A program made the translations under genes and the position numbers. The notes below the pieces were generated by a model that searched no databases, was not told where the DNA came from, and worked only from the letters and a program-made list of their open reading frames with translations. From Pseudomonas sp. PSE14 (GTDB lineage Bacteria > Pseudomonadota > Gammaproteobacteria > Pseudomonadales > Pseudomonadaceae), in contig NZ_CP115669.1 in the NCBI RefSeq assembly GCF_029203285.1, positions 1,550,001 to 1,614,000 on the forward strand: 64,000 bases of DNA, read 5' to 3'. Positions 44,421-54,579 of the stretch are shown here, in pieces; position 1 is the first letter of the stretch; each line of letters opens with the position of its first letter.

Positions 44421-44972
44421 ATGCGTCTTTCCCTGCTCGCCCTGTCCCTGTTACTGCCCTTGGTCGCGCAAGCCGCCGACTGCCCGGCGCTGCTCAAGAC
44501 CCAGGGCGAGCTGCCCAAGCTGCGCTCCAAGGATGTGCTCGACCTGTGCGAGCTGTACGCCGGCAAGCCGCTGGTGGTGGTAAACACTGCCAGTCACTGC
44601 GGCTTCACCCCGCAGTTCAAGGGGCTGGAAGCGCTGTACCAGAAGTACAAGGGGCAGGGCCTGGAAGTGCTCGGCGTGCCCTCCGACGACTTCAAGCAGG
44701 AAGACGCCGATGCCGCCGAGACCGCCAAGATCTGCTATGGCAACTACGGTGTGACCTTCAACATGACCTCGGTGCAGCACGTCCGCGGCGACGAGGCCAT
44801 CCCGCTGTTCAGGGACCTCTCCGCCCAGGCCGACCAGGTGCCGCGCTGGAACTTCTTCAAGTACGTGGTGGATCGCCAGGGCAAGGTCGTGGCGGAGTTT
44901 TCCAGCTTGACCAAGCCGGATGATCCGGAGTTGCAGGCGGCAGTGGAGAAGGCCATTGCCAGTCAGCCTTGA
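44421..44972 (+). CDS. Periplasmic glutathione peroxidase family protein
   Basis: 183 residues. A signal peptide ([10 protein letters not shown]) precedes a thioredoxin-fold peroxidase domain with peroxidatic Cys in [12 protein letters not shown] and conserved [12 protein letters not shown]. In bacteria these Cys-type enzymes often use thioredoxin-like donors. A strong terminator follows. Confidence 0.9.
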   Translation: MRLSLLALSLLLPLVAQAADCPALLKTQGELPKLRSKDVLDLCELYAGKPLVVVNTASHCGFTPQFKGLEALYQKYKGQGLEVLGVPSDDFKQEDADAAETAKICYGNYGVTFNMTSVQHVRGDEAIPLFRDLSAQADQVPRWNFFKYVVDRQGKVVAEFSSLTKPDDPELQAAVEKAIASQP

Positions 44973-44990
44973 TCCGTAGCGCCGCCAGAA

Positions 44991-45016
44991 AGCCGGGCCG
45001 ATGCCCGGCTTTTTTG
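44991..45016 (+). terminator. Rho-independent terminator after the glutathione peroxidase gene
   Basis: AGCCGGGC, loop CGAT, GCCCGGCT, followed by TTTTTTG. Confidence 0.93.
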
Positions 45017-45137
45017 TGCCTGCGCCAGTCTGTGAGAAATTTTCTGTTACAGATGTCGTGGCGAGATGCCACAATTCACTTCCAGGTACCGCGTCAGGCG
45101 GTCACCGGATCATGGACTGATTCAGGAGATTTCCCCT

Positions 45138-46070
45138 ATGGATGGCAAAGCCCTCTTCCTCGTTGCATTGCTCGCCCAGGCTGTCGCCGCACCGGCGTTC
45201 GCAGCCACCGCCACGTCTACCCAGAGCGAGGCACCCGCGCCTGCCACCGCACCGGCTGCAGAATCGGACGAGGAGATGTCCCCCGAGACCTTCGTCGCCA
45301 GCCTGCACTTCAAGAAGGGCAAGGTGGTGGTGGGCGACAACCTCGCGACCTTCGATCTGCCGGAAAACTTCGTCTTCCTCGACAGCGCGGACGCCGAGCG
45401 GGTACTCGAAGCCTGGGGCAACCCGCCGAACGCGGAGCCGCCGCTGGGCATGTTGATGCCGGCCGGCGTCTCGCCCTTCGAACCCGCCGCCTGGGCGGTG
45501 ACCGTGCAGTACGAGGAGAGCGGCTACGTCTCCGATGAGGACGCCGGGAAGATCGACTACGCCGAGATGCTCAAGGAAATGCAGGACGACCTGCGCGAAG
45601 CCAATCCAGAGCGCGAGAAACAGGGTTTCGAAGCCATCCAGCTGATCGGCTGGGCGGCACCGCCGCACTATGACGCGGCCGAGAAGAAGCTGTACTGGGC
45701 CAAGGAGCTGAAGTTCGGCGACAGCAAGAAACACACGCTGAACTACAACATCCGCGTGCTGGGCCGCAAAGGCGTGCTGGTGCTGAACTTCGTCGCTGGC
45801 ATGGAGCAACTGCCGGAGATCGAGAAGAACGTCGGCAAGGTGCTGGCGATGACCGAGTTCAACCCGGGCAGCCGCTATGTCGACTTCAACCCCAGCGTCG
45901 ACAAGGTCGCCGCCTATGGCCTGGGTGCATTGATCGCCGGCAAGGTCGCGGCCAAGGTTGGTCTGTTCGCCACCCTGCTGGTCCTGCTGAAAAAACTGTG
46001 GATCGTCCCGGCCCTGGCCATCGGCTGGATCGCCCGCCGCTTCAAGCGCAAGCCGTCGAACGAAGGCTGA
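45138..46070 (+). CDS. DUF2167 family membrane-anchored protein
   Basis: 310 residues. Signal peptide (AAPAFAATA), an Ala/Pro/Glu linker, then the DUF2167 region (FKKGKVVVGDNLATFDLPENFVF, PFEPAAWAVTVQYEESGYV) and one or two C-terminal spans before a basic tail (RRFKRKPSNEG). AGGAG nine bases upstream selects the ATG at 45138. Function of the family is unknown to me. Confidence 0.85.
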   Translation: MDGKALFLVALLAQAVAAPAFAATATSTQSEAPAPATAPAAESDEEMSPETFVASLHFKKGKVVVGDNLATFDLPENFVFLDSADAERVLEAWGNPPNAEPPLGMLMPAGVSPFEPAAWAVTVQYEESGYVSDEDAGKIDYAEMLKEMQDDLREANPEREKQGFEAIQLIGWAAPPHYDAAEKKLYWAKELKFGDSKKHTLNYNIRVLGRKGVLVLNFVAGMEQLPEIEKNVGKVLAMTEFNPGSRYVDFNPSVDKVAAYGLGALIAGKVAAKVGLFATLLVLLKKLWIVPALAIGWIARRFKRKPSNEG

Positions 46071-46095
46071 TACGCAGCCTGATTCTCCAGGCAAT

Positions 46096-46122
46096 AAAAA
46101 GCCGGGCGTTGCCCGGCTTTTT
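46096..46122. terminator. Bidirectional terminator
   Basis: AAAAAGCCGGGC, loop GTT, GCCCGGCTTTTT, 25 bp after the DUF2167 stop. Confidence 0.92.
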
Positions 46123-46154
46123 ATTGGCCGCGCTCACTACGGCGTGCGGCTCTT

Positions 46155-46250
46155 CGTAGGAGCGAGCTTGCTCGCGAACATTGTGTCCGACGGTATCGAC
46201 GCCAAGCGGTTCGCGAGCAATAGCGATGGCGTCCCCCTCGCTCCTACAGG
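46155..46250. repeat. REP-like palindromic element
   Basis: Outer arms CGTAGGAGCGAG (46155-46166) and CTCGCTCCTACA (46238-46249) pair at 11 of 12 positions; inner arms GCTCGCGAAC (46170-46179) and GTTCGCGAGC (46209-46218) pair perfectly. GCGAGCTTGCTCGC is a further palindrome. The motif is the familiar dispersed Pseudomonas repeat. It lies between two terminators in a 249-bp gene-free gap. Confidence 0.88.
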
Positions 46251-46278
46251 CTCCGCGCTCCGCGTGGCGCGGAAATGA

Positions 46279-46304
46279 AAAAGCCGGGCAATTGCCCGGC
46301 TTTT
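46279..46304. terminator. Bidirectional terminator after the DUF3108 gene
   Basis: A 26-base perfect palindrome, AAAAGCCGGGCA / ATTGCCCGGCTTTT, 16 bp beyond the DUF3108 stop on the minus strand. Confidence 0.88.
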
Positions 46305-46319
46305 CTTTTCGCTGAAGGA

Positions 46320-47036
46320 TCAGCCTTTCTCGCCCTGGACGGCTTTGCCGTTCACGGTGCCTTCCTTGAGCATGATCTGGTATTCCTTGCCATCGGACTC
46401 CTGCTGATACAGGCGCACGAGGAGGAAGTCCCAATCCTTGGCGAACCAGAGGATGGTCTTGCGGTTGCTCTTGGTGGGGTCGCGTACGCGCTCCACCTTG
46501 ATGGCGGTGATCAGGCCGGCCTGGGTGCGGACCTTCTCCTCGCCGAGCACGCGGAAGTCGTAGGTATCGGTGTCGGTACCCTCGATCACCTGGTAGCTCA
46601 TGGCTTTCTTGCCGACGGCGACGTCGTGCTGCAGCGCGAGCTGGTAGGTGGACTTGTCCAGCTGGCCCTTGTTCAGCGGCTGGCGCACCTGGTCGCCACG
46701 GTCGCTGCCCAGCACCTGCTTCTCGGCCCAGTCGAAATCGAGCTCGGTTTGCTTGTTCTTGCCCAGGCCTTCACGGGCCCAGCGGTAGGTCAGCGGCAGG
46801 TAGACGTCGTTTTCGACCTTGAACGTGCTGCTTTCGGTGAGGCTGGCGAGCAGCATGGACGCCTTGAAGTCCAGTTCCCAACGGCCGCCGTCGCCTTGCT
46901 TGAGGCTGCGGGAGGCGGTTCCGCTGATCGGCATCTGTTTCCAGTCGGCGGTGTAGCTGGCCTCGAACGGCTGCAGCTCGAAAGCCTGCGCCGGCAAGGT
47001 CAGTACAGCCATCAGGAACAGCAGGGCTCTACGCAT
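46320..47036 (-). CDS. DUF3108 family periplasmic protein
   Basis: 238 residues. Signal peptide (LFLMAVLTLPAQAF) followed by a beta-rich domain (FELQPFEASYTADWKQMPISG) typical of DUF3108. Beta-barrel-like relatives are thought to act at the envelope; no role is established. AGGAGA with a six-base spacer selects the ATG at 47036. It lies 10 bp after purN on the same strand and is likely cotranscribed with purM-purN. Confidence 0.88.
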   Translation of the reverse strand: MRRALLFLMAVLTLPAQAFELQPFEASYTADWKQMPISGTASRSLKQGDGGRWELDFKASMLLASLTESSTFKVENDVYLPLTYRWAREGLGKNKQTELDFDWAEKQVLGSDRGDQVRQPLNKGQLDKSTYQLALQHDVAVGKKAMSYQVIEGTDTDTYDFRVLGEEKVRTQAGLITAIKVERVRDPTKSNRKTILWFAKDWDFLLVRLYQQESDGKEYQIMLKEGTVNGKAVQGEKG

Positions 47037-47046
47037 CACGAATCTC

Positions 47047-47697
47047 CTAGGTTCGGTACGAATGGCCGGAGGCGGGGAGAGTCTCCCCATCCAGCATGGC
47101 GCCTTGCTCGCCCAGGCGCAAACGGCCTTCGGCGAACCAGCGCATGGCCAGCGGATAGATCACGTGCTCCTGCAGGTGAACGCGCTGCGCCAGCGTTTCC
47201 GGCGTGTCGTCAGACTGTACCGGGATTGCCGCCTGTACGACCAGAGGACCACCATCAAGTTCCTCGGTAACGAAGTGCACACTGCAGCCATGCTCGGCAT
47301 CGCCGGCTTCCAGCGCGCGCTGGTGGGTGTGCAGGCCCTTGTACTTGGGCAACAGGGACGGATGGATGTTCAGCAGGCGGCCGTGGTAGTGGCGCACGAA
47401 GCCCGGACTGAGGATACGCATGAAGCCAGCGAGCAGCACCAGGTCGGGGCTGAAGCCGTCGATGGCCTGGATCAGCGCGGCATCGAAGCTTTCACGGTCG
47501 GCATAGGCCTTGTGGTCGAGGAAGCAGGTTTCGATGCCGGCCTTGCGCGCACGCTCCAGGCCATAGGCGTCCGCGCGGTTGGAAAGTACCGCGCGGATCA
47601 CCGCCGACGACGGGGCGTCGGCGAGGCTGTCGATCAGGGCTTGCAGGTTGCTGCCGGAGCCGGAAATCAGCACCACGACATTGCAAGGTGTGGACAT
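47047..47697 (-). CDS. purN: Phosphoribosylglycinamide formyltransferase
   Basis: 216 residues. Third step of purine synthesis, formyl transfer from 10-formyl-THF to GAR. VVLISGSGSNLQALID, LLAGFMRIL and the catalytic NIHPSLLPKYKGLHTH are visible. The ATG at 47697 overlaps the purM stop (TGATG); longer frames upstream lie within purM. Confidence 0.95.
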   Translation of the reverse strand: MSTPCNVVVLISGSGSNLQALIDSLADAPSSAVIRAVLSNRADAYGLERARKAGIETCFLDHKAYADRESFDAALIQAIDGFSPDLVLLAGFMRILSPGFVRHYHGRLLNIHPSLLPKYKGLHTHQRALEAGDAEHGCSVHFVTEELDGGPLVVQAAIPVQSDDTPETLAQRVHLQEHVIYPLAMRWFAEGRLRLGEQGAMLDGETLPASGHSYRT

Positions 47698-48758
47698 CAG
47701 TGGCCTTTCAGGTTGTTCAGGACCACGCGCTCGGCGTCGGCGGCGCAGGCGTCGATGCGGCCGATGACCCACGGCTGCTCGCCGGCGTCACGCAGGGCCT
47801 TGAGCGAGGCTTCGACCTGGTCCTGGGCGACGCAGATGACCATGCCCACGCCGCAGTTCAGCACGCGGTGCATTTCGGTCTCGTCGACGTTGCCTTTTTC
47901 CTGCAGCCAGTCGAAGACCGCCGGGCGCTGCCAGCTGGCCACGTCGATGACGGCCTGGGCATTGTCCGGCAGCACGCGCGGGATGTTGTCCAGCAGGCCG
48001 CCGCCGGTGATGTGGGCCATGGCCTTCACCGCGCCGGTCTGCTTGATCAGTTGCAGCAGGGGCTTCACATAGATGCGGGTCGGGGCCATCAGCAGGTCAG
48101 CCAGCGGCTTGCCGTCGAGCTGGGTGGCTTCGATATCGGCGCCGGAGACTTCGATGATCTTGCGGATCAGCGAGTAGCCGTTGGAGTGCGGGCCGGAGGA
48201 GGGCAGGGCGATCAGGGCGTCGCCGGCGACCACTTTCGAGCCGTCGATGATTTCCGATTTTTCCACCACGCCAACGCAGAAGCCGGCCAGGTCGTAGTCT
48301 TCGCCTTCATACATGCCGGGCATCTCGGCGGTTTCACCACCGACCAGGGAGCAGCCGGCCAGCTCGCAACCGGCGCCGATGCCGGTGACCACGGTGGCGG
48401 CCACGTCGACGTTGAGCTTGCCGGTGGCGTAGTAGTCGAGGAAGAACAGCGGCTCGGCGCCGCATACGACCAGGTCGTTCACGCACATGGCGACCAGGTC
48501 CTGGCCGATGCTGTCGTGCTTGTTCAGGTTCAGCGCCAGGCGCAGCTTGGTGCCGACGCCGTCGGTGCCGGAGACCAGCACGGGCTGCTTGTAGCCGGCC
48601 GGGATTTCGCACAGAGCGCCGAAGCCACCCAGGCCGCCCATCACTTCCGGACGCGCGGTGCGCTTGGCGACGCCTTTGATGCGTTCGACCAGGGCTTCGC
48701 CGGCGTCGATGTCCACACCGGCGTCCTTGTAGCTCAACGAGGGTTGCTTGTTGCTCAT
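47697..48758 (-). CDS. purM: Phosphoribosylaminoimidazole synthetase (AIR synthase)
   Basis: 353 residues. Fifth step of purine synthesis, ATP-dependent ring closure of [39 protein letters not shown] and [12 protein letters not shown] are hallmark segments. The ATG at 48758 ([12 protein letters not shown]) gives normal length. purM-purN is the usual gammaproteobacterial pair. 209 bp separate it from the divergent DUF2066 gene. Confidence 0.96.
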   Translation of the reverse strand: MSNKQPSLSYKDAGVDIDAGEALVERIKGVAKRTARPEVMGGLGGFGALCEIPAGYKQPVLVSGTDGVGTKLRLALNLNKHDSIGQDLVAMCVNDLVVCGAEPLFFLDYYATGKLNVDVAATVVTGIGAGCELAGCSLVGGETAEMPGMYEGEDYDLAGFCVGVVEKSEIIDGSKVVAGDALIALPSSGPHSNGYSLIRKIIEVSGADIEATQLDGKPLADLLMAPTRIYVKPLLQLIKQTGAVKAMAHITGGGLLDNIPRVLPDNAQAVIDVASWQRPAVFDWLQEKGNVDETEMHRVLNCGVGMVICVAQDQVEASLKALRDAGEQPWVIGRIDACAADAERVVLNNLKGH

Positions 48759-48967
48759 AAATCCAGGCCTATAGAGGGATGATTCGTCTTGCGGCCAGAG
48801 CACGCCATCGGCGCGCTCAGCCTGCGCGGGAGGCGCGGGATTTTATCAGGCTTGCCCGGCAGCGGCCATCTCGCGCTGTTGCCGCTGGCTGGACGGCTGT
48901 TTAAGGTATAGGCCTTCTTTGCCGCCTCGCACGATGCGGCGTCCCGATTCTTCCGCGAGAGCCCGCC

Positions 48968-50008
48968 ATGCGTCTGACCGCCCGCCTGTTGATCCTCTGC
49001 CTGTCGCTGCTCAGCCTGCCCAGCTTCGCTGAAACCCTCGGCAACCTCTACCAGGTACATGAGCCGGTCGCCTCCCAGCAGCCGGATGAGCGCAACGCCG
49101 GCCTGACCCGCGCCCTGCAGACCCTGGTGCAGCGCCTGACCGGCGACAGCCGTGGTCTGCAAAGCCCCGCGCTGGCTGGTTACTTCAAGGACCCGCAGCA
49201 ACTGATCAGTCAGTACGGCTACGAGAATGGCCCGCCCCTGGCGCTGGTGGTCGATTTCGATCCGACCGCCACCGACAAGGCGCTGCGTCAGGCCGGTCTG
49301 CCGGTGTGGGGTGCCAGCCGTCCGTCCGTGCTGGCCTGGTGGCTGAACGAAGGCGCCAACGGCAGCAGCCTGGTGGGTGACAGCCAGGAAGCCGCCGCTC
49401 CCCTGAATCGCGCCGCCCAGCGTCGCGGCCTGCCGCTGCGCCTACCGATGGCCGACCTCAGCGAGCAGCAGGTCGGTACCGCCGAGAACATCAACGCCGC
49501 GCAACCCGGCGCGCTGCAGTCCGCCTCCGAGCGCTACGGCGCCGATGCCCTGCTGGCGGTGGACGCCAAGGAGGCCGACGGCAAGTGGAGCGCCACCTGG
49601 CGTGTATGGATGGGCGACAGCCGCGAGCAGGGCCAGGCCCAGGGCGATACCCCCGATGCGCTGGCCGATGCAGTGATGCTGGGCGTTTCGCAGCGCCTGT
49701 CGCAGCGCTTCGTCGGTTCCGCCGGTGCCGCCACCGCGCAGGTGCTGGAGATCGAGGGAGCCGACCTGGCCCGCTATGCCGAGGTGTCGCGTCTGCTCGA
49801 ACCCATGGGCGCCAAGCTGGTGCTGGTCCAGGGCGGCAAGCTGGTCTACAACGTGACCGCCAGCCCCGAGCAACTGCGCGCGCAACTGGCCCTGGCGCGT
49901 CTGCAGGAGGCTTCCGCCGAACCGGCCCAGCCGGCGGTGGACGCCAGCGGCCAGCCGGTGCCGAACCCCGCCGTGCCGCGTGCGAGCGTCCTGCGCTTCC
50001 ACTGGTAA
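48968..50008 (+). CDS. DUF2066 family secreted protein
   Basis: 346 residues. Signal peptide (LILCLSLLSLPSFAE), then the DUF2066 pattern (LYQVHEPVASQQPDERNAGLTRALQTLVQRLTG, shown in part: RALQTLVQRLTG). Pro/Ala-rich C-terminus. Conserved next to purM and hda in Pseudomonas as I recall it, with no known role. Confidence 0.87.
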   Translation: MRLTARLLILCLSLLSLPSFAETLGNLYQVHEPVASQQPDERNAGLTRALQTLVQRLTGDSRGLQSPALAGYFKDPQQLISQYGYENGPPLALVVDFDPTATDKALRQAGLPVWGASRPSVLAWWLNEGANGSSLVGDSQEAAAPLNRAAQRRGLPLRLPMADLSEQQVGTAENINAAQPGALQSASERYGADALLAVDAKEADGKWSATWRVWMGDSREQGQAQGDTPDALADAVMLGVSQRLSQRFVGSAGAATAQVLEIEGADLARYAEVSRLLEPMGAKLVLVQGGKLVYNVTASPEQLRAQLALARLQEASAEPAQPAVDASGQPVPNPAVPRASVLRFHW

Positions 50009-50165
50009 CTTGCACGGATAATCCCGGCCCTGGGTGCGGACAAGGTCCCGTTCCCAGGGGACGGCCGCTCTGACCCGCACTGAGTAGCTGCGTTATCCTT
50101 CTGATTTGGATAAACTTTCAGTCACCACGGCCCACCACAAGCGATTGAAGAAACGCCCGGCCCGC

Positions 50166-50870
50166 ATGACTCCTATGCAGCTCCCCTTAAGCGTACGCCT
50201 GCGTGATGACGCAACGTTCGCCAACTACTACCCCGGCGCCAATGCGGCGGCGCTGGGCTATGTCGAGCGCCTGTGCGAACCAGAGGCAGGCTGGACGGAG
50301 AGCCTGATCTACCTCTGGGGTGCCGAAGGCGTGGGCCGTAGCCACTTGCTGCAGGCTGCCTGTATCCGCTCCGAACAGCTGGGTGAACCGTCCGTCTACC
50401 TGCCGATGGCCGACCTGGTGCCCTACGGCCCGGAAATCTTCGACAACCTCGAACAGCGCGAACTGGTGTGCCTTGATGATCTCGATGCGCTGGCCGGCAA
50501 GCGCGAGTGGGAAGAGGGGTTGTTCCACCTGTTCAACCGCCTGCGCGATTCCGGCCGCAAGCTGCTGCTCTCGGCCTCGGTGTCGCCGCGGGAGCTGCCG
50601 GTGAAGCTGCCGGACCTGAAATCCCGCCTGACCCTCTCGCTGATCTTCCAGCTGCATCCGCTGACCGACGACGAAAAGCTTCGCGCGCTGCAACTGCGTG
50701 CCTCGCGCCGCGGCCTGCACCTGACCGACGAAGTGGGACGCTTCATCCTCACCCGCGGTGCACGCAGCATGCAGTTCCTCTTCGACCTGCTGGACGAGCT
50801 GGACAAGGCCTCGCTGCAGGCCCAGCGCAAGCTGACCATTCCCTTCCTGAAGGAAACCATGGGCTGGTAA
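50166..50870 (+). CDS. hda: DnaA regulatory inactivator Hda
   Basis: 234 residues. An AAA+ DnaA paralogue that, with the sliding clamp, promotes ATP hydrolysis by DnaA after initiation. The clamp-binding motif QLPLSV is at the very N-terminus (MTPMQLPLSVRL), which fixes the start at 50166; WGAEGVGRSHLLQA is the modified Walker A and VCLDDLDAL the Walker B. Frame open 20 codons upstream from a TTG, not used. Confidence 0.95.
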   Translation: MTPMQLPLSVRLRDDATFANYYPGANAAALGYVERLCEPEAGWTESLIYLWGAEGVGRSHLLQAACIRSEQLGEPSVYLPMADLVPYGPEIFDNLEQRELVCLDDLDALAGKREWEEGLFHLFNRLRDSGRKLLLSASVSPRELPVKLPDLKSRLTLSLIFQLHPLTDDEKLRALQLRASRRGLHLTDEVGRFILTRGARSMQFLFDLLDELDKASLQAQRKLTIPFLKETMGW

Positions 50871-50894
50871 GGCCCAGGTTTCCTACGCGGCACC

Positions 50895-51344
50895 TCAGGC
50901 GCTGGTCGCCTCCTGCTTCGGCTCTTCGCCTTCGCCAGCCCGCTTGCGGTCGTACTGGAAGCGCCAGCGCGTGTAGAGCAGCGCCGAACAGAACAGCGAC
51001 ACGCTGAGGATGATCTCGGCCCAGCCGAAGATGGCGTGGTTCGGATCGAAGGCGTTGAGCACGCCGAGGATGAAGTACAGGTTGATCACGTAGCACGCCC
51101 AGGCATGGCCGCGGGCGCTGCCGATCAGCATGCCCGGCGCCACCACCAGCAGCGGCAGCAGCTTGAACGCCAGCACCGCCCAGGGCACCCAGTGCGCGGC
51201 GCCGTGGGCGTCGGCGAACAGCAGGTCCCAGATGACGATGAGCAGGATCAGCCCGATGAAGCTGCCGAGGGCGACCGCGCGGCTGGCGGCCAGCCGGGGT
51301 TTGAGCCACTCCATGGGCGGCAGCGGTTTGTTCTTGCGGGCCAT
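50895..51344 (-). CDS. DUF2069 family membrane protein
   Basis: 149 residues with four predicted spans and a polar basic/acidic tail (RKRAGEGEEPKQEATSA). LYFILGVLNAF and WAEIILSVSLFCSALLY match DUF2069. It starts directly after the wrbA stop, so it is the last gene of the arsC-wrbA-DUF2069 run. Confidence 0.88.
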   Translation of the reverse strand: MARKNKPLPPMEWLKPRLAASRAVALGSFIGLILLIVIWDLLFADAHGAAHWVPWAVLAFKLLPLLVVAPGMLIGSARGHAWACYVINLYFILGVLNAFDPNHAIFGWAEIILSVSLFCSALLYTRWRFQYDRKRAGEGEEPKQEATSA

Positions 51345-52291
<947 letters not shown>

Positions 52292-52416
52292 GTGCCGGGA
52301 CTCGCAAGGCCGATGAAGTGGCGGCTATTCTAACCGCCTCCTCGGATCGGACTGAACCGCTGTCGTGCGGCGCGATCTACGAGGGCGGATATTTCTGTGC
52401 AGCCAAAGGACAATTC

Positions 52417-53646
52417 ATGCGCGAACGCTTGCAGGGCCTGGTCGAGTTCGGCCGCTATCTGGTCCAGCGCTTCCACGCCGACAAGGCGCCCAACAGCGCG
52501 GCGGCCCTGACCTACACCACGCTGTTCGCTGTCGTGCCGATGATGACCGTGACCTTCGCCATGCTGTCGGCCGTGCCGGCCTTCGAGGGGATGGGGGAGC
52601 GCATCCAGCTGTTCGTGTTCCGCAACTTCGTGCCTTCCACCGGCGAAGCGGTTGAGGCCTATCTGCGTAACTTTACCGTGCAGGCGCGCCATCTGACCTG
52701 GCTGGGCGTGGCGTTCCTGGCGGTCACCGCGTTCACCATGCTGGTGACCATCGAGAAGGCCTTCAACGCCATCTGGCGGGTGCGCCAGCCGCGCCGTGGT
52801 GTCGCGCGCTTCCTGCTGTACTGGGCGATCCTCAGTCTGGGGCCGCTGCTGCTGGGGACGGGCTTTGCGGTGTCGACCTACATCACCTCGCTGTCGCTGC
52901 TGTCCGGTCCCCATGCCCTGCCGGGCGCGGCGACCTTGCTGAAATTCATGCCGCTGCTGTTCAGCGTGGCGGCTTTCACTCTGATCTACGCGGCGGTGCC
53001 CAATGCGCGGGTGCCGTTCCTGCATGCCCTGGCTGGCGGCGTGTTCACCGCGATCCTGTTCGAGGCGGCGAAGTCGCTGTTCGGCCTCTACGTGAGCTTT
53101 TTCCCTGGTTACAAGCTGATCTACGGCGCCTTTGCCACCGTGCCGCTGTTCCTGCTGTGGATCTACCTGTCCTGGCTGATCGTGCTGTTCGGTGCGGAGC
53201 TGGTCTGCAACCTGTCCTCGACGCGCTTGTGGCGCCGCCGTGCGCTGCCGCGCCTGCTGGTGATCCTCGGGGTGCTGCGGGTGTTCTTCGATCGTCAGCG
53301 GCACGGCGTGCCCACCCGGCTGGAGCATCTGCACCGCGCGGGATGGCTGTTGCCGGAGGATGAGTGGGAGGAAATCCTCGATTTTCTGGAGAGCGAGCAA
53401 CTGGTTTGCCGCGTAGGCGCGACCAGTGCGTCCTGGGTCCTGTGCCGCGACCTGGGCAGCTACCGCCTGCATCACCTGCTCAACCGCAGCCCCTGGCCGC
53501 TGCCGTGCCTCGATGCCTTGCCGGCGGAGCTGGACGAGCCCTGGTACCCCGCCTTGCGGCAAACCCTGGAGCGCTACCAGGCGGAACGACAGGCGCTTTT
53601 TGGCGCCAGCCTCGCAGAATGGTTGAAGCCGTCACATTCTGAGTGA
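52417..53646 (+). CDS. YihY/BrkB family inner-membrane protein
   Basis: 409 residues. About six spans in the first 290 residues ([35 protein letters not shown]) and a cytosolic tail with a winged-helix look ([18 protein letters not shown]). Often named ribonuclease BN, but the true RNase BN is a different protein. AAAGGA upstream selects the ATG at 52417. Confidence 0.9.
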   Translation: MRERLQGLVEFGRYLVQRFHADKAPNSAAALTYTTLFAVVPMMTVTFAMLSAVPAFEGMGERIQLFVFRNFVPSTGEAVEAYLRNFTVQARHLTWLGVAFLAVTAFTMLVTIEKAFNAIWRVRQPRRGVARFLLYWAILSLGPLLLGTGFAVSTYITSLSLLSGPHALPGAATLLKFMPLLFSVAAFTLIYAAVPNARVPFLHALAGGVFTAILFEAAKSLFGLYVSFFPGYKLIYGAFATVPLFLLWIYLSWLIVLFGAELVCNLSSTRLWRRRALPRLLVILGVLRVFFDRQRHGVPTRLEHLHRAGWLLPEDEWEEILDFLESEQLVCRVGATSASWVLCRDLGSYRLHHLLNRSPWPLPCLDALPAELDEPWYPALRQTLERYQAERQALFGASLAEWLKPSHSE

Positions 53647-53803
53647 CGTAAAACGTCAGTTTCGGGCGATTCTGATGCTTCGAAACTTTCGTGGCGGGCG
53701 CGAGGCGCACCAATCTTGGCTATTCGTGGATTGGCACGCTTCTGGCTACAGGACTGGCAGGACAATGATGTCCTGCAGAAGTTCCTTCAAGGCCCGTGAA
53801 TCC

Positions 53804-54001
53804 ATGAATAACGACCAGAAGAACGTAGTACACCTGCATCAGCGTGATCCGCAAAGCGCGCTGGAGAGGCTGAATAGAATTACTGGTCTGCAATTCAGCA
53901 GTTGGCCGGAGTCCCTGTTGCCTGCAGTACAGGGCGAGGTGAAGGATCTGGCGTCGCACGCTGAACTCGAACCTGTTGCCCAAGTGCGCCAGTTGGGCTG
54001 A
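53804..54001 (+). CDS. Small conserved hypothetical protein
   Basis: 65 residues (MNNDQKNVVHLHQRDPQSAL), soluble, with a helical middle (LERLNRITGLQFSSWPESLL). The frame is open to 53675, but the upstream part has no family look and 53804 gives a plausible start. It converges with the next gene, the two stops being adjacent at 54001/54002. Confidence 0.6.
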   Translation: MNNDQKNVVHLHQRDPQSALERLNRITGLQFSSWPESLLPAVQGEVKDLASHAELEPVAQVRQLG

Positions 54002-54397
54002 TTACAGGGTAGTGGCAATCGGTCGGGCCGCGCTGTTCAGCGGCTCGACCGCCTGCACGAACAGCTCTTCGACCACCAGGCGCGACAGGCCGATGGCCGT
54101 CCGCAGCCTTACCTGCATATCCTCGATTCGCTGGCGGAACGGCAGGCGGGCGATGCCCGACAGCAGGATGCGGCTCTGCGCATTCACCATGCCGTGATCG
54201 ACGGCTACTTCCCGAACCTGTTCTCCATCCCGATAGGTGACCACCAGTGTCACGGGCAGCGCTGTCACGCCGGGCAGGTGCAGCCAGGCGGCGACGTTGT
54301 AGTCGGCCAGGCGCCCGCCGCTGGCGGAGTTGCCGATACGTGCGCTACCGACGATCTGGCTGGGAACCTTGCTGACGAGCTGGTCTGTGGGCTGCAT
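54002..54397 (-). CDS. Hypothetical protein, beta-rich
   Basis: 131 residues. A central region alternates hydrophobic residues (VAAWLHLPGVTALPVTLVVTYRDG) and the end is Arg/Leu-rich (LRTAIGLSRLVVEELFVQAVEPL). No signal peptide or membrane span. AGGA seven bases upstream supports the ATG at 54397. I do not recognise the family. It reads in the same direction as the PilZ-like gene, 182 bp away. Confidence 0.65.
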   Translation of the reverse strand: MQPTDQLVSKVPSQIVGSARIGNSASGGRLADYNVAAWLHLPGVTALPVTLVVTYRDGEQVREVAVDHGMVNAQSRILLSGIARLPFRQRIEDMQVRLRTAIGLSRLVVEELFVQAVEPLNSAARPIATTL

Positions 54398-54579
54398 CTG
54401 GCGATCCTGTCGAGAGTGGGAGGCGTGCGTGGCGCCTGCCGCATACTGGGGCTGTCGAGAGGCGGCTGGATGAAATGCTCTAGTCGGCTCGGACGATCGT
54501 TCCGAATTATAGGTAGGAGATATCCGACAAACCGGGCGTACTGCCGATCTTCGCTGTGACTTGTCTCGCAATTCAGCTT

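Noticed and set aside
52417-53646. Annotation of the YihY protein as ribonuclease BN
   Set aside because: The name is historical; the sequence is a polytopic membrane protein with no nuclease motif.
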